Of a stretch of 64,000 nucleotides of DNA, positions 25,096 to 33,263 are shown piece by piece. Source of the stretch: Gluconacetobacter dulcium (GTDB lineage: Bacteria > Pseudomonadota > Alphaproteobacteria > Acetobacterales > Acetobacteraceae). The number at the start of each line of letters is the position of its first letter. Positions within the stretch are counted from its first letter, which is position 1. A program made the position numbers and the translations under genes. The stretch covers positions 33,479-97,478 of the forward strand of contig NZ_JABEQN010000018.1 of the NCBI RefSeq assembly GCF_014174165.1, in the 5' to 3' direction. The notes under the pieces were generated by a model, which saw only the letters and a program-made list of their open reading frames with translations, had not been told where the DNA came from and searched no databases.

Positions 25096-25561
25096 TGGAC
25101 GGTTCTCCCCCGGTGGCGGCCGCGGCCTTCTTGATGGCGTCGCGGATGCGGATATAGGTCATGCAGCGGCACAGAGAGCCGCCCATCACGGCGTCGATAT
25201 CCTCGTCGGTCGGCTGCGGAAAATCCTTGAGCAAGCTGGCGGCCTGCATGATCTGGCCGGACTGGCAGTAGCCGCATTGCGGAACTTGCAGATCCTTCCA
25301 GGCTTCCTGCACCGGGTGGGTGCCCGCCGGGTCCAGCCCCTCGATGGTCGTGATGTCCGCGCCTTCGACCGCCGAGACCGGGGTGATGCAGGAGCGGGTG
25401 GCGCGGCCGCCCACATGCACGGTGCAGGCGCCGCACATGCCGATGCCGCAGCCGAACTTGGTGCCGGTGAGGCCGATTTCGTCACGGATCACCCACAGCA
25501 GGGGGGTGTCCTCGGGAACGTCGACCGAGATGTCGTGGCCATTGAGCCGAAAGCTGGTCAT
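25088..25561 (-). CDS. aldG: Membrane aldehyde dehydrogenase, [2Fe-2S] small subunit
   Basis: 157-residue electron-transfer subunit with two [2Fe-2S] clusters. The plant-type ferredoxin cluster uses C38, C43, C46 and C58 (CGIGMCGAC...C); the second uses C96, C99, C131 and C133 (CGYC...CRC). It passes electrons from the molybdopterin subunit to the cytochrome subunit. It has no signal peptide and is presumably exported together with the Tat-bearing large subunit. It starts 16 bases after the cytochrome gene and overlaps the large subunit gene. Confidence 0.9.
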   Translation of the reverse strand: MTSFRLNGHDISVDVPEDTPLLWVIRDEIGLTGTKFGCGIGMCGACTVHVGGRATRSCITPVSAVEGADITTIEGLDPAGTHPVQEAWKDLQVPQCGYCQSGQIMQAASLLKDFPQPTDEDIDAVMGGSLCRCMTYIRIRDAIKKAAAATGGEPSNG

Positions 25562-25577
25562 GTCGGGACTCCGTCTC

Positions 25578-26924
25578 TCAATGGGACGCGGCGACCGGTG
25601 GGGCCGGAAGCGTCGCGCGGACGGCGGCGGCTTTCTTCTCCAGGTCGGTCCAGGGCGGCAGGGTGGTGCGGGTGCGGCGCAGATAGGCGGCCAGGCGGGC
25701 CAGGTCGGCGTCGGTCAGCGCGTGGTAGAAGCTGGGCATGGTGATGCCGCTCTGCCCTTCCTCGGTGCCGATGCCGCGCAGGATCACCTGATAGAGGTTG
25801 GTCGGCTCGTCCAGCCACAGCGCGTTGTTCAGCGCCAGTTCGGGACGGCCCAGCACCGGATGCGTGCCGGTATTGGCATGGCAGGCCGCGCAGGCGCCCT
25901 GGTAGAGCCGGGCATCGGCGTCGGCCGTCTGCGGCGTGGTGAGGTCGCGCGTCGAGCTGGCCATGGCCGTGGCCAGATGCTGGGCGTCGCCGGGCTGGCG
26001 GGCGTCGGCATGGTCGATATTGGCCAGGTAGTGGGCGATGGCGCGGATGTCGGATTCCGGCATCTCGCTCAGGCCGCCATGGACCACTGGCGACATCGGG
26101 CCGGCGGCGCTGCCGTGCAGCGGGGCCACGCCATAGCGCAGATACTGGAAGAATTCGTTTTCCGTCCAGGTGACGGGGGTGGGGTTGGTGGCGTTGAGCG
26201 GCGGGGCGATCCAGTTATCGACCGGGGCGCCGTCATAGGGGGCGCTGGCCTTTTCGGCCCCCATCGCGTTGCGCGGGGTGTGGCAGGCGCTGCAATGGCT
26301 CAGGCCCTCGGCGAGGTAGGCGCCGCGATTCCACTCGGCGTCATGCGCCGGGTCGTTCTTGTATGCGCCCGGATGCAGGAACAGCAGCTTCCAGCCGGCC
26401 TGGAGGATGCGCATGCTGAACGGGAAGGGCAGCGTGTTCTCGCGCTTGACCGACGAAACCGGCTTCTGCGCCATCAGGAACGCATAGACGTCGGCGATGT
26501 CGCCGTCGGTCATGTGCGTGAAATGGTCGAACGGGAAGGCGGGGAACAGGTTGGCGCCGTCACGCGACACGCCGTAGCGCATGGCGCGGGTGAAGGCGGC
26601 CAGCGACCATGTGCCGATGCCGGTTTTGGCGTCGGGCGTGATGTTGCTGGAATAGATGGTGCCGAAGGGCGTGGCCATGGCGTAGTCGCCGGCCAGAGGG
26701 ATGCCCGGCTGCCCGTCGCGGCGGGTGTGGCATTCCGCGCAATAGCCGCCGGCGGCGAGGACACGCCCGCGCTCGACACTTTCGGCGGAAAAGCTGGTGG
26801 CGGCGGGGGGCGCGATCGGCGCGATGGCGGGATGCAGCGCATAGGCCAGGAAGCCCGCGCCGGCGACGGCGCCGAGACCGACCGCGCCGGCTGCGAGGCG
26901 CAGGATGGCGGTGCGGCTGATCAT
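25578..26924 (-). CDS. aldF: Membrane aldehyde dehydrogenase, triheme cytochrome c subunit
   Basis: 448 residues with an N-terminal signal/anchor (about residues 5-30) and three heme-c sites: CAECH (62-66), CSACH (211-215) and CAACH (345-349). The same three-heme form is used by membrane alcohol and aldehyde dehydrogenases of acetic acid bacteria, which pass electrons to ubiquinone in the cytoplasmic membrane. First gene of the three-gene operon; the promoter should lie in 26925-27185, which also holds a long AT-rich palindrome. Confidence 0.88.
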   Translation of the reverse strand: MISRTAILRLAAGAVGLGAVAGAGFLAYALHPAIAPIAPPAATSFSAESVERGRVLAAGGYCAECHTRRDGQPGIPLAGDYAMATPFGTIYSSNITPDAKTGIGTWSLAAFTRAMRYGVSRDGANLFPAFPFDHFTHMTDGDIADVYAFLMAQKPVSSVKRENTLPFPFSMRILQAGWKLLFLHPGAYKNDPAHDAEWNRGAYLAEGLSHCSACHTPRNAMGAEKASAPYDGAPVDNWIAPPLNATNPTPVTWTENEFFQYLRYGVAPLHGSAAGPMSPVVHGGLSEMPESDIRAIAHYLANIDHADARQPGDAQHLATAMASSTRDLTTPQTADADARLYQGACAACHANTGTHPVLGRPELALNNALWLDEPTNLYQVILRGIGTEEGQSGITMPSFYHALTDADLARLAAYLRRTRTTLPPWTDLEKKAAAVRATLPAPPVAASH

Positions 26925-27099
26925 GAATCTCTGGTGGACGGAAACCGCATGTCGTCACCCCTCTGTCATGCGCGGTGGCAGGTTGCCGTGCGTGCGAACT
27001 TTGGTGGGGTGGAAAATGGCGTTCCGTCCCTGTCCGTCTTGTGCCGGGCGGCCCCTCTTATGGAGCCGCCCGGCAGCCTGCAACCTTGAAGCAAGCTTT

Positions 27100-27164
27100 G
27101 TGACAAAATTTTAATCAATAAATCGTGAATTTTAAAAATCACAATTTGTTGAAATTTTTGTCAC
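27100..27164. repeat. Long AT-rich imperfect palindrome between gcd and the aldehyde dehydrogenase operon
   Basis: The outer arms GTGACAAAATT and its near complement ending TTTTTGTCAC (27154-27164) enclose nested arms (TCAATAAATCGTGA with TCACAATTTGTTGA), so most of the 65 bases can pair. It is about 22 bases past the gcd stop and 175 bases before the cytochrome gene start. It could be an operator for the operon or the end structure of gcd transcription. The rest of 26925-27185 shows no gene. Confidence 0.55.
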
Positions 27165-27185
27165 GGACAGAGGAAAGTGTCGTCG

Positions 27186-29573
27186 TCAGTGCCCTTCCGG
27201 CAAGGCATAGGCGACGACGTAGTCGCCCAGTTTGGTCCCGAACGAGCCGTGACCGCCATCGGCGGTGACGATGAACTGACGCCCGTTGACCGCATAGGTC
27301 ATGGGGGTGGACTGGCCGCCCGCGGGCAGGCGGTCCTGCCAGAGCTGGCGGCCGGTGGTGACGTCATAGGCGCGGATGTAATAATCGGCCGTCGAGGTGA
27401 GGAAGGCAACGCCGCCGGCCGTGGTCAGCGGGCCGCCCAGGCTGGGGATGCCGACCTTGAAGGGCAGGGGGATGGGGGCGCTGTCGCGGGTCGTGCCGTT
27501 GCGGTGCATCCAGACGATCTTGTTCGTCCGCAGGTCGATGCCCGCCATGTAGCCCCAGCCCGGCTGCTTGCACGGCAGGCCCAGCGGCGACAGGAACGGG
27601 TTGAGCGTGACGCCGTAGGGCACGCCGAACTGCGGCTGGATGCCGGTTTCCGACCCGGAGGGCTTGGAATGGTCCGGCGTGGCCGGGTTGCCGGGGCCGC
27701 GCGGGATCAGGCGCGAGACGAAGGGGATGGCGATGGGGTTGGCGATGGCGATCTGCCGTTGCGGATCGACCGCCAGGCCGCCCCACTCGAACATGCCCAG
27801 ATTGCCGGGGAACACCAGCGTGCCTTGCAGCGACGGCGGGGTGAACGGCCCCTCATAGCGCAACTGGTGGAACATGATGCGGCACATGAGCTGGTCGAAC
27901 ATGGTGCCGCCCCACATGTCGGCGTCCGTCAGGTTGTTCTTCGGGCGGAAGGTCAGCTCGGAGAACGGCTGGGTGGGGGAGAGGTGGTCGCCCGGCGCCG
28001 GGCCCTGCGGCACCCTGGTTTCGGGTGCGGGGACGATCAGCGCGCCGGTGCGGCGGTCGAGCACGAAGATGTTGCCGGTCTTGGCCGGGGCGTAGAGCGT
28101 CGGCACGATCTCGCCCGACGCGGTGCGGATATCGACCAGGCTGGGCTGGGCGGGGATGTCCATGTCCCACAGATCGTGATGCACGGTCTGGTAGGACCAC
28201 GCCAGCTTGCCGGTATCGGCGTTCAGCGCCACGATCGCGCTGGCATAACGCTCGGCATCCGGGGTGCGGTTGCCGCCCCAGATGTCGGGGGTCTGCACGC
28301 CCATGGGGATGTAGATCAGGTTCAGTTTCGGGTCGTAGGACGACACGATCCAGGAATTGGGCGAGTTGGGAACGAAATGGTGCGTCTCGGACGGCATTTC
28401 GTTCGGGTCGGGGTTGCTGGGGTCGAAGGCCCAGATCAACTGGCCGGTATAGACGTCGAAGCCGCGCGTGACGCCCGAGGGCTCATGCGTCGAGTAATTG
28501 TCCATCACCGCGCCCGAGACGATGACCGCCTTGTCGGTGACCACCGGGGGGGACGTGGCCTCGTAGAAGCCCGGTGTCTTGACCGTCATGTGCTCCTGGA
28601 GGTCGATGACGCCGTTATCGCCGAAATGGGAGCAGCGTTCGCCGGTCTCGGCGTCCAGCGCGTAGAGGTGGCCGTCATTGGTCGGCAGGAAGATGCGGCG
28701 GGGGCAGTCGATCGGGGCCTGCGCGCCGTCGATCGTCTCGGCGCCCGGCTGGGTCTCGTGGTACGACACGCCGCGGCAGGTCATGTGCTGGAAGGTGGCG
28801 TTGTATTTGATCTGCGGATCGAACGTCCATTTCTGCTTGCCGGTCGCGGCGTCGAGCGCGAACAGGATCTGGTGCGGCGAGCAGAGATAGACGGTGTCGC
28901 GGATCTTGATCGGCGTGACTTCGTCGGTGAATTCGCCCGGATCGTCGGGGCGCTTCACGTCGCCGGTGCGGAAGGTCCAGGCCACTTTCAGGTCGCGCAC
29001 GTTGGCCGTGGTGATCTGCTTCAGCGGGCTGAAGCGGTCGCCGAACTGGGTGCGGCCGTAAGCCTGCCAGTCTTCGTCGGGCATGGCGGTGGCGTCGCCC
29101 GGTGTCGGCGCGTTGCCGGCGATCTGGGGCAGGGAGCCGGCGCGGTCCTGCGGGTCGTTCATGAGAGCGGCGGCGATGACGGCGACCGCCGCCACCACCG
29201 AGGCGCGCAGCGGCAGGATGGTCGCGACGCTGACGGGGCCGAGATGGCGCGTGACCGGCGGCAGCAGCAGCCAGATGCCCAGCGGCACCAGCACGTCGCC
29301 GCGCGGCGCCAGGGCCCAGAAATCGAAACCGACCTCCTTGACCGCCCAGACCATGGTCCCGATCAGCAGGGCGGCGTAGACCCACAGCGCCTCGCGCTTT
29401 CTGCGGAACAGCAGCCCCGCGGTGACCAGCATCGCCACGCCGGCGATGAGGTAATAGGGCGACCCGCCGAGCGCGGTGAGCCAGACGCCCCCTGCCAGCA
29501 GATAGAGGCCGATCAGGGCGAAAACCCCGGCGGTGATGGTAAGCACGGGAGGTGTCCCGTTTCGATTTATCAT
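27186..29573 (-). CDS. gcd: PQQ-dependent membrane glucose dehydrogenase
   Basis: 795 residues. The first ~145 contain five hydrophobic helices (GVFALIGLYLLAGGVWL, YYLIAGVAMLVTAGLLF, ALWVYAALLIGTMVW, VLVPLGIWLLLPPV, ASVVAAVAVIAAAL) that anchor the enzyme and bind ubiquinone; the rest is the eight-bladed quinoprotein propeller. Motifs: DEDWQAYGRTQFGDRFSPL, YSTHEPSGVTRGFDVYTG and the C-terminal ADGGHGSFGTKLGDYVVAY, all standard for membrane GDH. It oxidises glucose to glucono-lactone in the periplasm, giving gluconate. Length equals the usual ~800. Same strand as the aldehyde dehydrogenase operon downstream. Confidence 0.93.
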   Translation of the reverse strand: MINRNGTPPVLTITAGVFALIGLYLLAGGVWLTALGGSPYYLIAGVAMLVTAGLLFRRKREALWVYAALLIGTMVWAVKEVGFDFWALAPRGDVLVPLGIWLLLPPVTRHLGPVSVATILPLRASVVAAVAVIAAALMNDPQDRAGSLPQIAGNAPTPGDATAMPDEDWQAYGRTQFGDRFSPLKQITTANVRDLKVAWTFRTGDVKRPDDPGEFTDEVTPIKIRDTVYLCSPHQILFALDAATGKQKWTFDPQIKYNATFQHMTCRGVSYHETQPGAETIDGAQAPIDCPRRIFLPTNDGHLYALDAETGERCSHFGDNGVIDLQEHMTVKTPGFYEATSPPVVTDKAVIVSGAVMDNYSTHEPSGVTRGFDVYTGQLIWAFDPSNPDPNEMPSETHHFVPNSPNSWIVSSYDPKLNLIYIPMGVQTPDIWGGNRTPDAERYASAIVALNADTGKLAWSYQTVHHDLWDMDIPAQPSLVDIRTASGEIVPTLYAPAKTGNIFVLDRRTGALIVPAPETRVPQGPAPGDHLSPTQPFSELTFRPKNNLTDADMWGGTMFDQLMCRIMFHQLRYEGPFTPPSLQGTLVFPGNLGMFEWGGLAVDPQRQIAIANPIAIPFVSRLIPRGPGNPATPDHSKPSGSETGIQPQFGVPYGVTLNPFLSPLGLPCKQPGWGYMAGIDLRTNKIVWMHRNGTTRDSAPIPLPFKVGIPSLGGPLTTAGGVAFLTSTADYYIRAYDVTTGRQLWQDRLPAGGQSTPMTYAVNGRQFIVTADGGHGSFGTKLGDYVVAYALPEGH

Positions 29574-29724
29574 GAAGTGCCCAATGATTGTTGGAAGACG
29601 GATCGCGGATGCACCACGGATTTATGCGTCGTGAACATGGCGGTCATGCGATTCGTAACAACGTTTCAGTGCGATGTGAAACATTATCAACTTTCCGTGG
29701 TCATGGCCTGCCATGTCCGGGATG

Positions 29725-31215
29725 TCAGAGTCCGGGGGCGGACTCCGGCGGGCTGACGAGTGCGCGAAGACAGGCGCGGGTGCCGCCGGTGCGCAGGAAC
29801 GTGCGGGTCTGGGTGAACAGGTCCACGAAGGCCGGGTGGTCGCGAAGGCCCCAGCCGTCGAACACCGACATGTCCAGCGCCTTTGCCGGGTCCTCGTCGG
29901 CGGCCAGGGCGAGGTCTTCGGGGCTGAGATGGGGTTCTTGGAGTTCGTAGGTGGCGCCCGTATCGTCGTGGCCGCGCAGATATTCGGCGAAGCAGGACAG
30001 CAGGAAGGCGATGCGTGCGGCGTCCGCCCCGCGTGCCAGCGTGCCTTCGGCGGTGGGGCGGACGAAGACCGGCAGTTTCGACGCGCTGTCGGAGGCGATG
30101 CGGGGAAGCTGGTCGCTGATGGCCACGTTGCTGAAACGGCGCAGGAGCTGGGCCGCGTAGGCGCGCAGTTCCATGCCCGGCGGGGCCTGGAGCAGCGGTT
30201 CGGCATCCTGGGCCAGGTAATGTTCCAGCAGCGCCACCATTTCGGGATTGTGCATGATGTCGCTGACGACGCGGTAGCCCATCAGCATGCCGGGCAGGCC
30301 GAGCATGGAGTGCGAGGCGTTGAGCATGCGCAGCTTGACCTGCTCGTAGGGCGTGACATCGCCGGTGAACAGGACGCCGACCTCTTCCAGTGGCGGGCGG
30401 CCGGCGCAGAATTTATCCTCGATCACCCACTGGATGAAATCCTCGCAGAAGACGGGCACGCGGTCGTCCACGCCGCTGCCGGCGTCGAGGCGCGTGATGT
30501 CCAGCGGGCCGACGCCCGGCGTGATGCGGTCGACCATGGTGCTGGGGAAGGTGACGTGGGCTTCGATCCAGTCGGCCAGCTCGGCGTCGCGGGCGCGGGC
30601 CCATGTGAGGAAGGCGGTGCGGGCGACGTGGCCGTTATGGGGCAGGTTGTCGCAGGACAGGACCGTGAACGGGCCGGCGCCGGCATCGCGGCGCAGGCGC
30701 AGGGCCTCGGTCACCAGGCCGAAGACGGTGTGCGGCACCGGGCGGGCGAGGTCTTCGGCGATCGTGGGGTGGTCGAGCTGGAAGTGGCCGTCGGCGTCAA
30801 TGTAATAGCCGCCTTCGGTGACGGTGAGGCTGACGATGCGGATCGCCGGGTCGGCCAGGCGGTGGATGGCGGCCGCGCGGTCGTCGGGCGCGTGCAGGTA
30901 CTCCACGATCGCGCCGACGACGCGCACGCTGTCCGGTGCGTCGGCCGGGCATTCGGTCAGGGTGTAGAGCCCGTGCTGGGCCAGTAGCGATTCGGCCTTG
31001 GCGCGTTCGGGCGGGTCGTCCATCACGCCGATGCCCAGGATGCCCCATTGCGCGTTGCCCGGCCGCGCCAGCACGCGGTCGATATAGACCGCCTGGTGCG
31101 CGCGGTGGAAATTGCCCACGCTGAGATGGGCGATGCCGGGGCGCACGGCGGCCCGGTCGTATGACGGGACCAGCACGGCGGGCGGGACCGCGCCGAAGGG
31201 GGGAAGGATGGTCAT
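29725..31215 (-). CDS. Long-chain mannitol/fructuronate-type NAD(P) dehydrogenase
   Basis: 496-residue polyol-specific long-chain dehydrogenase, most likely mannitol 2-dehydrogenase (D-mannitol to D-fructose). The catalytic signature YEQVKLRMLNASHSML has Lys, Asn at +5 and His at +8 as in the characterised enzyme of Pseudomonas fluorescens. The N-terminal half (HLSVGNFHRAHQAVYID; LSLTVTEGGYYID-like strand) is the nucleotide-binding part. ATG at 31215 is chosen because AGGGAAC precedes it; the open frame extends upstream but without conserved sequence. It diverges from rpmI. D-arabinitol or fructuronate as substrate cannot be excluded. Confidence 0.85.
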   Translation of the reverse strand: MTILPPFGAVPPAVLVPSYDRAAVRPGIAHLSVGNFHRAHQAVYIDRVLARPGNAQWGILGIGVMDDPPERAKAESLLAQHGLYTLTECPADAPDSVRVVGAIVEYLHAPDDRAAAIHRLADPAIRIVSLTVTEGGYYIDADGHFQLDHPTIAEDLARPVPHTVFGLVTEALRLRRDAGAGPFTVLSCDNLPHNGHVARTAFLTWARARDAELADWIEAHVTFPSTMVDRITPGVGPLDITRLDAGSGVDDRVPVFCEDFIQWVIEDKFCAGRPPLEEVGVLFTGDVTPYEQVKLRMLNASHSMLGLPGMLMGYRVVSDIMHNPEMVALLEHYLAQDAEPLLQAPPGMELRAYAAQLLRRFSNVAISDQLPRIASDSASKLPVFVRPTAEGTLARGADAARIAFLLSCFAEYLRGHDDTGATYELQEPHLSPEDLALAADEDPAKALDMSVFDGWGLRDHPAFVDLFTQTRTFLRTGGTRACLRALVSPPESAPGL

Positions 31216-31317
31216 CGGATGTTCCCTGGTTGATGGCCGGTTGGCCGGTCGGCCGCCTTGTGCCCGGCGGCTTCGAGGGAATTCCGTCATCGCGGCTGCA
31301 AAGGGGGAACGCAAGGC

Positions 31318-31346
31318 TTGATTGCGGGGTGGGGTTTGTTTATAGG
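31318..31346 (+). promoter_or_regulatory. Sigma-70-type promoter for rpmI-rplT
   Basis: TTGATT at 31318-31323 and TATAGG at 31341-31346, spaced by exactly 17 bases, about 100 bases upstream of rpmI. The leader between promoter and rpmI is long enough for a ribosomal-protein autoregulatory structure, but no fold was verified. Confidence 0.5.
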
Positions 31347-31447
31347 CAGCGACCTGTTCGCGCGTCCGGGCCTGAAATGGGCATGCCCGGCCGTGACTGC
31401 TGTCTGACCGTTTGCGGTCGCAGCCCGCAGAATTGAAGGAGATGAAA

Positions 31448-31651
31448 ATGCCCAAGATGAAGACCAAGTCGTCGGTCAAGAAGCGGTTCAAGATCACCGC
31501 GACCGGCAAGGTGCTGGCTGGGCCGGGCAACAAGCGCCACGGCCTGATCAACCGCTCGCAGAAGATGAAGCGCACCAACCGCGGCTCGCAGACCCTGACC
31601 GAAATGGACGGGAAGACTGTGAAGCAGTGGGCGCCCTACGGGCTGGCATAA
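31448..31651 (+). CDS. rpmI: 50S ribosomal protein L35
   Basis: 67 residues, highly basic, with the L35 pattern [20 protein letters not shown] and [11 protein letters not shown]. The ATG at 31448 is selected over the one at 31442 because GAAGGAG is then at normal spacing and the product begins MPKMKTKS as in other L35 proteins. First gene of rpmI-rplT; infC, which often precedes it, is not in this window. Confidence 0.96.
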   Translation: MPKMKTKSSVKKRFKITATGKVLAGPGNKRHGLINRSQKMKRTNRGSQTLTEMDGKTVKQWAPYGLA

Positions 31652-31665
31652 GGAGCACCTGAAAC

Positions 31666-32025
31666 ATGGCACGTGTTAAGCGGGGCGTCACGACGCACGC
31701 CCGTCACAAGAAGGTCCTTGAGCAGTCCAAGGGCTTCCGCGGCCGGTCTTCGACCAACTACCGCATTGCCCTGGAGCGCCTGGAAAAGTCGCTTCAGTAT
31801 GCCTACCGCGACCGCCGGAACAAGAAGCGCGATTTCCGCGCCCTGTGGATCCAGCGCATCAATGCCGCGGTGCGCGAGCATGGCCTGACCTACAGCAAGT
31901 TCATCTTCGCGCTGGACAAGGCCGGGATCGAGATCGACCGCAAGGTGCTGGCCGCCATCGCGTATGACGATGCCGCCTCCTTTGCCGAGATCGTGAAGAA
32001 GGCGCAGGCCGCTCTGGCGGCTTGA
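31666..32025 (+). CDS. rplT: 50S ribosomal protein L20
   Basis: 119 residues, the usual length. It starts [18 protein letters not shown] and contains [18 protein letters not shown], both standard L20. It binds 23S rRNA early in 50S assembly and in many bacteria represses its own operon. It follows rpmI by 14 bases and ends at a strong terminator. Confidence 0.97.
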   Translation: MARVKRGVTTHARHKKVLEQSKGFRGRSSTNYRIALERLEKSLQYAYRDRRNKKRDFRALWIQRINAAVREHGLTYSKFIFALDKAGIEIDRKVLAAIAYDDAASFAEIVKKAQAALAA

Positions 32026-32049
32026 TTGCTCCTTTACGGTGGTGATCTG

Positions 32050-32090
32050 GAACGGGCCGCCCCCACAAGGGGCGGCCCGTTCTGCTTTTG
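32050..32090 (+). terminator. Rho-independent terminator after rplT
   Basis: GC-rich stem GAACGGGCCGCCCC / GGGGCGGCCCGTTC (32050-32063 with 32069-32082) with a short loop, followed by TGCTTTT. It separates rpmI-rplT from pheST. Confidence 0.8.
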
Positions 32091-32189
32091 GGGGTTTATT
32101 CCCGCCGTCGGAGGCTGTATCCGCGCAGGTCTGCGGTTTAATACCCCATCTTATCTGTTCTATCGCGTGTCTGTTTCCAGCGAGGTGCC

Positions 32190-33260
32190 ATGAGCGACGA
32201 TCTCGAAACCCTGCGGCAGGAGACGCTGGCCGCGCTCGCCGCCGCCGGCGACCGGCGGGAATGGGATGCCGTGCGTGTGGGCACGCTGGGCAAGTCTGGC
32301 CGGCTGACCGGCCTGCTGAAGGAACTGGGCCGGATGTCGCCCGACGAGCGCAAGCTGCGCGGCGGGGCGCTGAACCGCCTGCGCGACGAGCTGTCGCGCG
32401 CCGTCGAGGCGCGGGGCGTGGAGATCGAGGCTGCGGCCCTGAATGCGCGCCTGGCTTCGGAACGGGTGGACGTGACGCTGCCCGCGCGGCCCGAATCGCA
32501 GGGGGCGATCCACCCGATCAGCCGCACCATGGAAGAGATGACCGCCATTTTCGGCGCCATGGGCTTCAAGGTGGCCGAGGGGCCGGATATCGAGACCGAC
32601 TGGCATAATTTCTCGGCGCTCAATACGCCTGACCATCATCCGGCGCGCACCGACCAGGATACGTTCTATCTGCCGGCCGAGCAGGGCAGCCTGCGCGAGC
32701 GGGTGCTGCGCACCCAGACCTCTGGCGTGCAGATCCGCACCATGCTGGGCGAGGAGCCGCCGATCCGCATCATCGCGCCGGGGCGGACCTATCGTGCGGA
32801 TCATGATGCCACCCACTCGCCGATGTTCCATCAATGCGAGGGGCTGGTGATCGACCGGGGGATCACGCTGGCGCATCTGAAGGGCTGCCTGATCGATTTC
32901 CTGCGCGCCTATTTCGGCCAGCCGAATCTGCCGGTGCGGTTCCGGGCCTCGTATTTCCCGTTCACCGAGCCGTCGATGGAGGTGGATATCGGCTGGTCGC
33001 GCAAGACCGGCGAGATCGGCGGCGGCGGCGACTGGCTGGAGGTTCTGGGCTCGGGCATGGTGCATCCGCGCGTGCTGGCCAATTGCGGGCTGGACCCGCG
33101 CGAATGGCAGGGCTTCGCCTTCGGAATGGGGATCGAGCGCCTGACCATGCTGCGCCACGGGATTCCGGACCTGCGTTCGTTCTATGAGAGCGACGTGCGC
33201 TGGTTGCGCCATTACGGCACCAGCCCGCTGTCGCCGGCCCTGCTGCATGAAGGTCTGTGA
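32190..33260 (+). CDS. pheS: Phenylalanyl-tRNA synthetase alpha chain
   Basis: 356 residues. N-terminal coiled-coil region (about 1-85), then the class II catalytic domain with motif 2 (FRASYFPFTEPSMEVDI) and motif 3 (GMGIERLTMLRHGIPDLR). It charges tRNA-Phe as an alpha2-beta2 complex with PheT, whose gene begins three bases downstream. Start ATG at 32190 follows CGAGGTGCC. Confidence 0.97.
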   Translation: MSDDLETLRQETLAALAAAGDRREWDAVRVGTLGKSGRLTGLLKELGRMSPDERKLRGGALNRLRDELSRAVEARGVEIEAAALNARLASERVDVTLPARPESQGAIHPISRTMEEMTAIFGAMGFKVAEGPDIETDWHNFSALNTPDHHPARTDQDTFYLPAEQGSLRERVLRTQTSGVQIRTMLGEEPPIRIIAPGRTYRADHDATHSPMFHQCEGLVIDRGITLAHLKGCLIDFLRAYFGQPNLPVRFRASYFPFTEPSMEVDIGWSRKTGEIGGGGDWLEVLGSGMVHPRVLANCGLDPREWQGFAFGMGIERLTMLRHGIPDLRSFYESDVRWLRHYGTSPLSPALLHEGL

Positions 33261-33263
33261 TCG

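Noticed and set aside
22828..25134. 768-codon plus-strand frame opposite the molybdopterin subunit
   Set aside because: The minus strand has all molybdopterin-family motifs; the plus frame is Gly/Ala/His-rich with none.
27186..29573. Assignment of gcd as a quinoprotein alcohol dehydrogenase
   Set aside because: It has five N-terminal membrane helices and no heme-binding CXXCH, as in membrane glucose dehydrogenase and unlike quinohemoprotein alcohol dehydrogenase.
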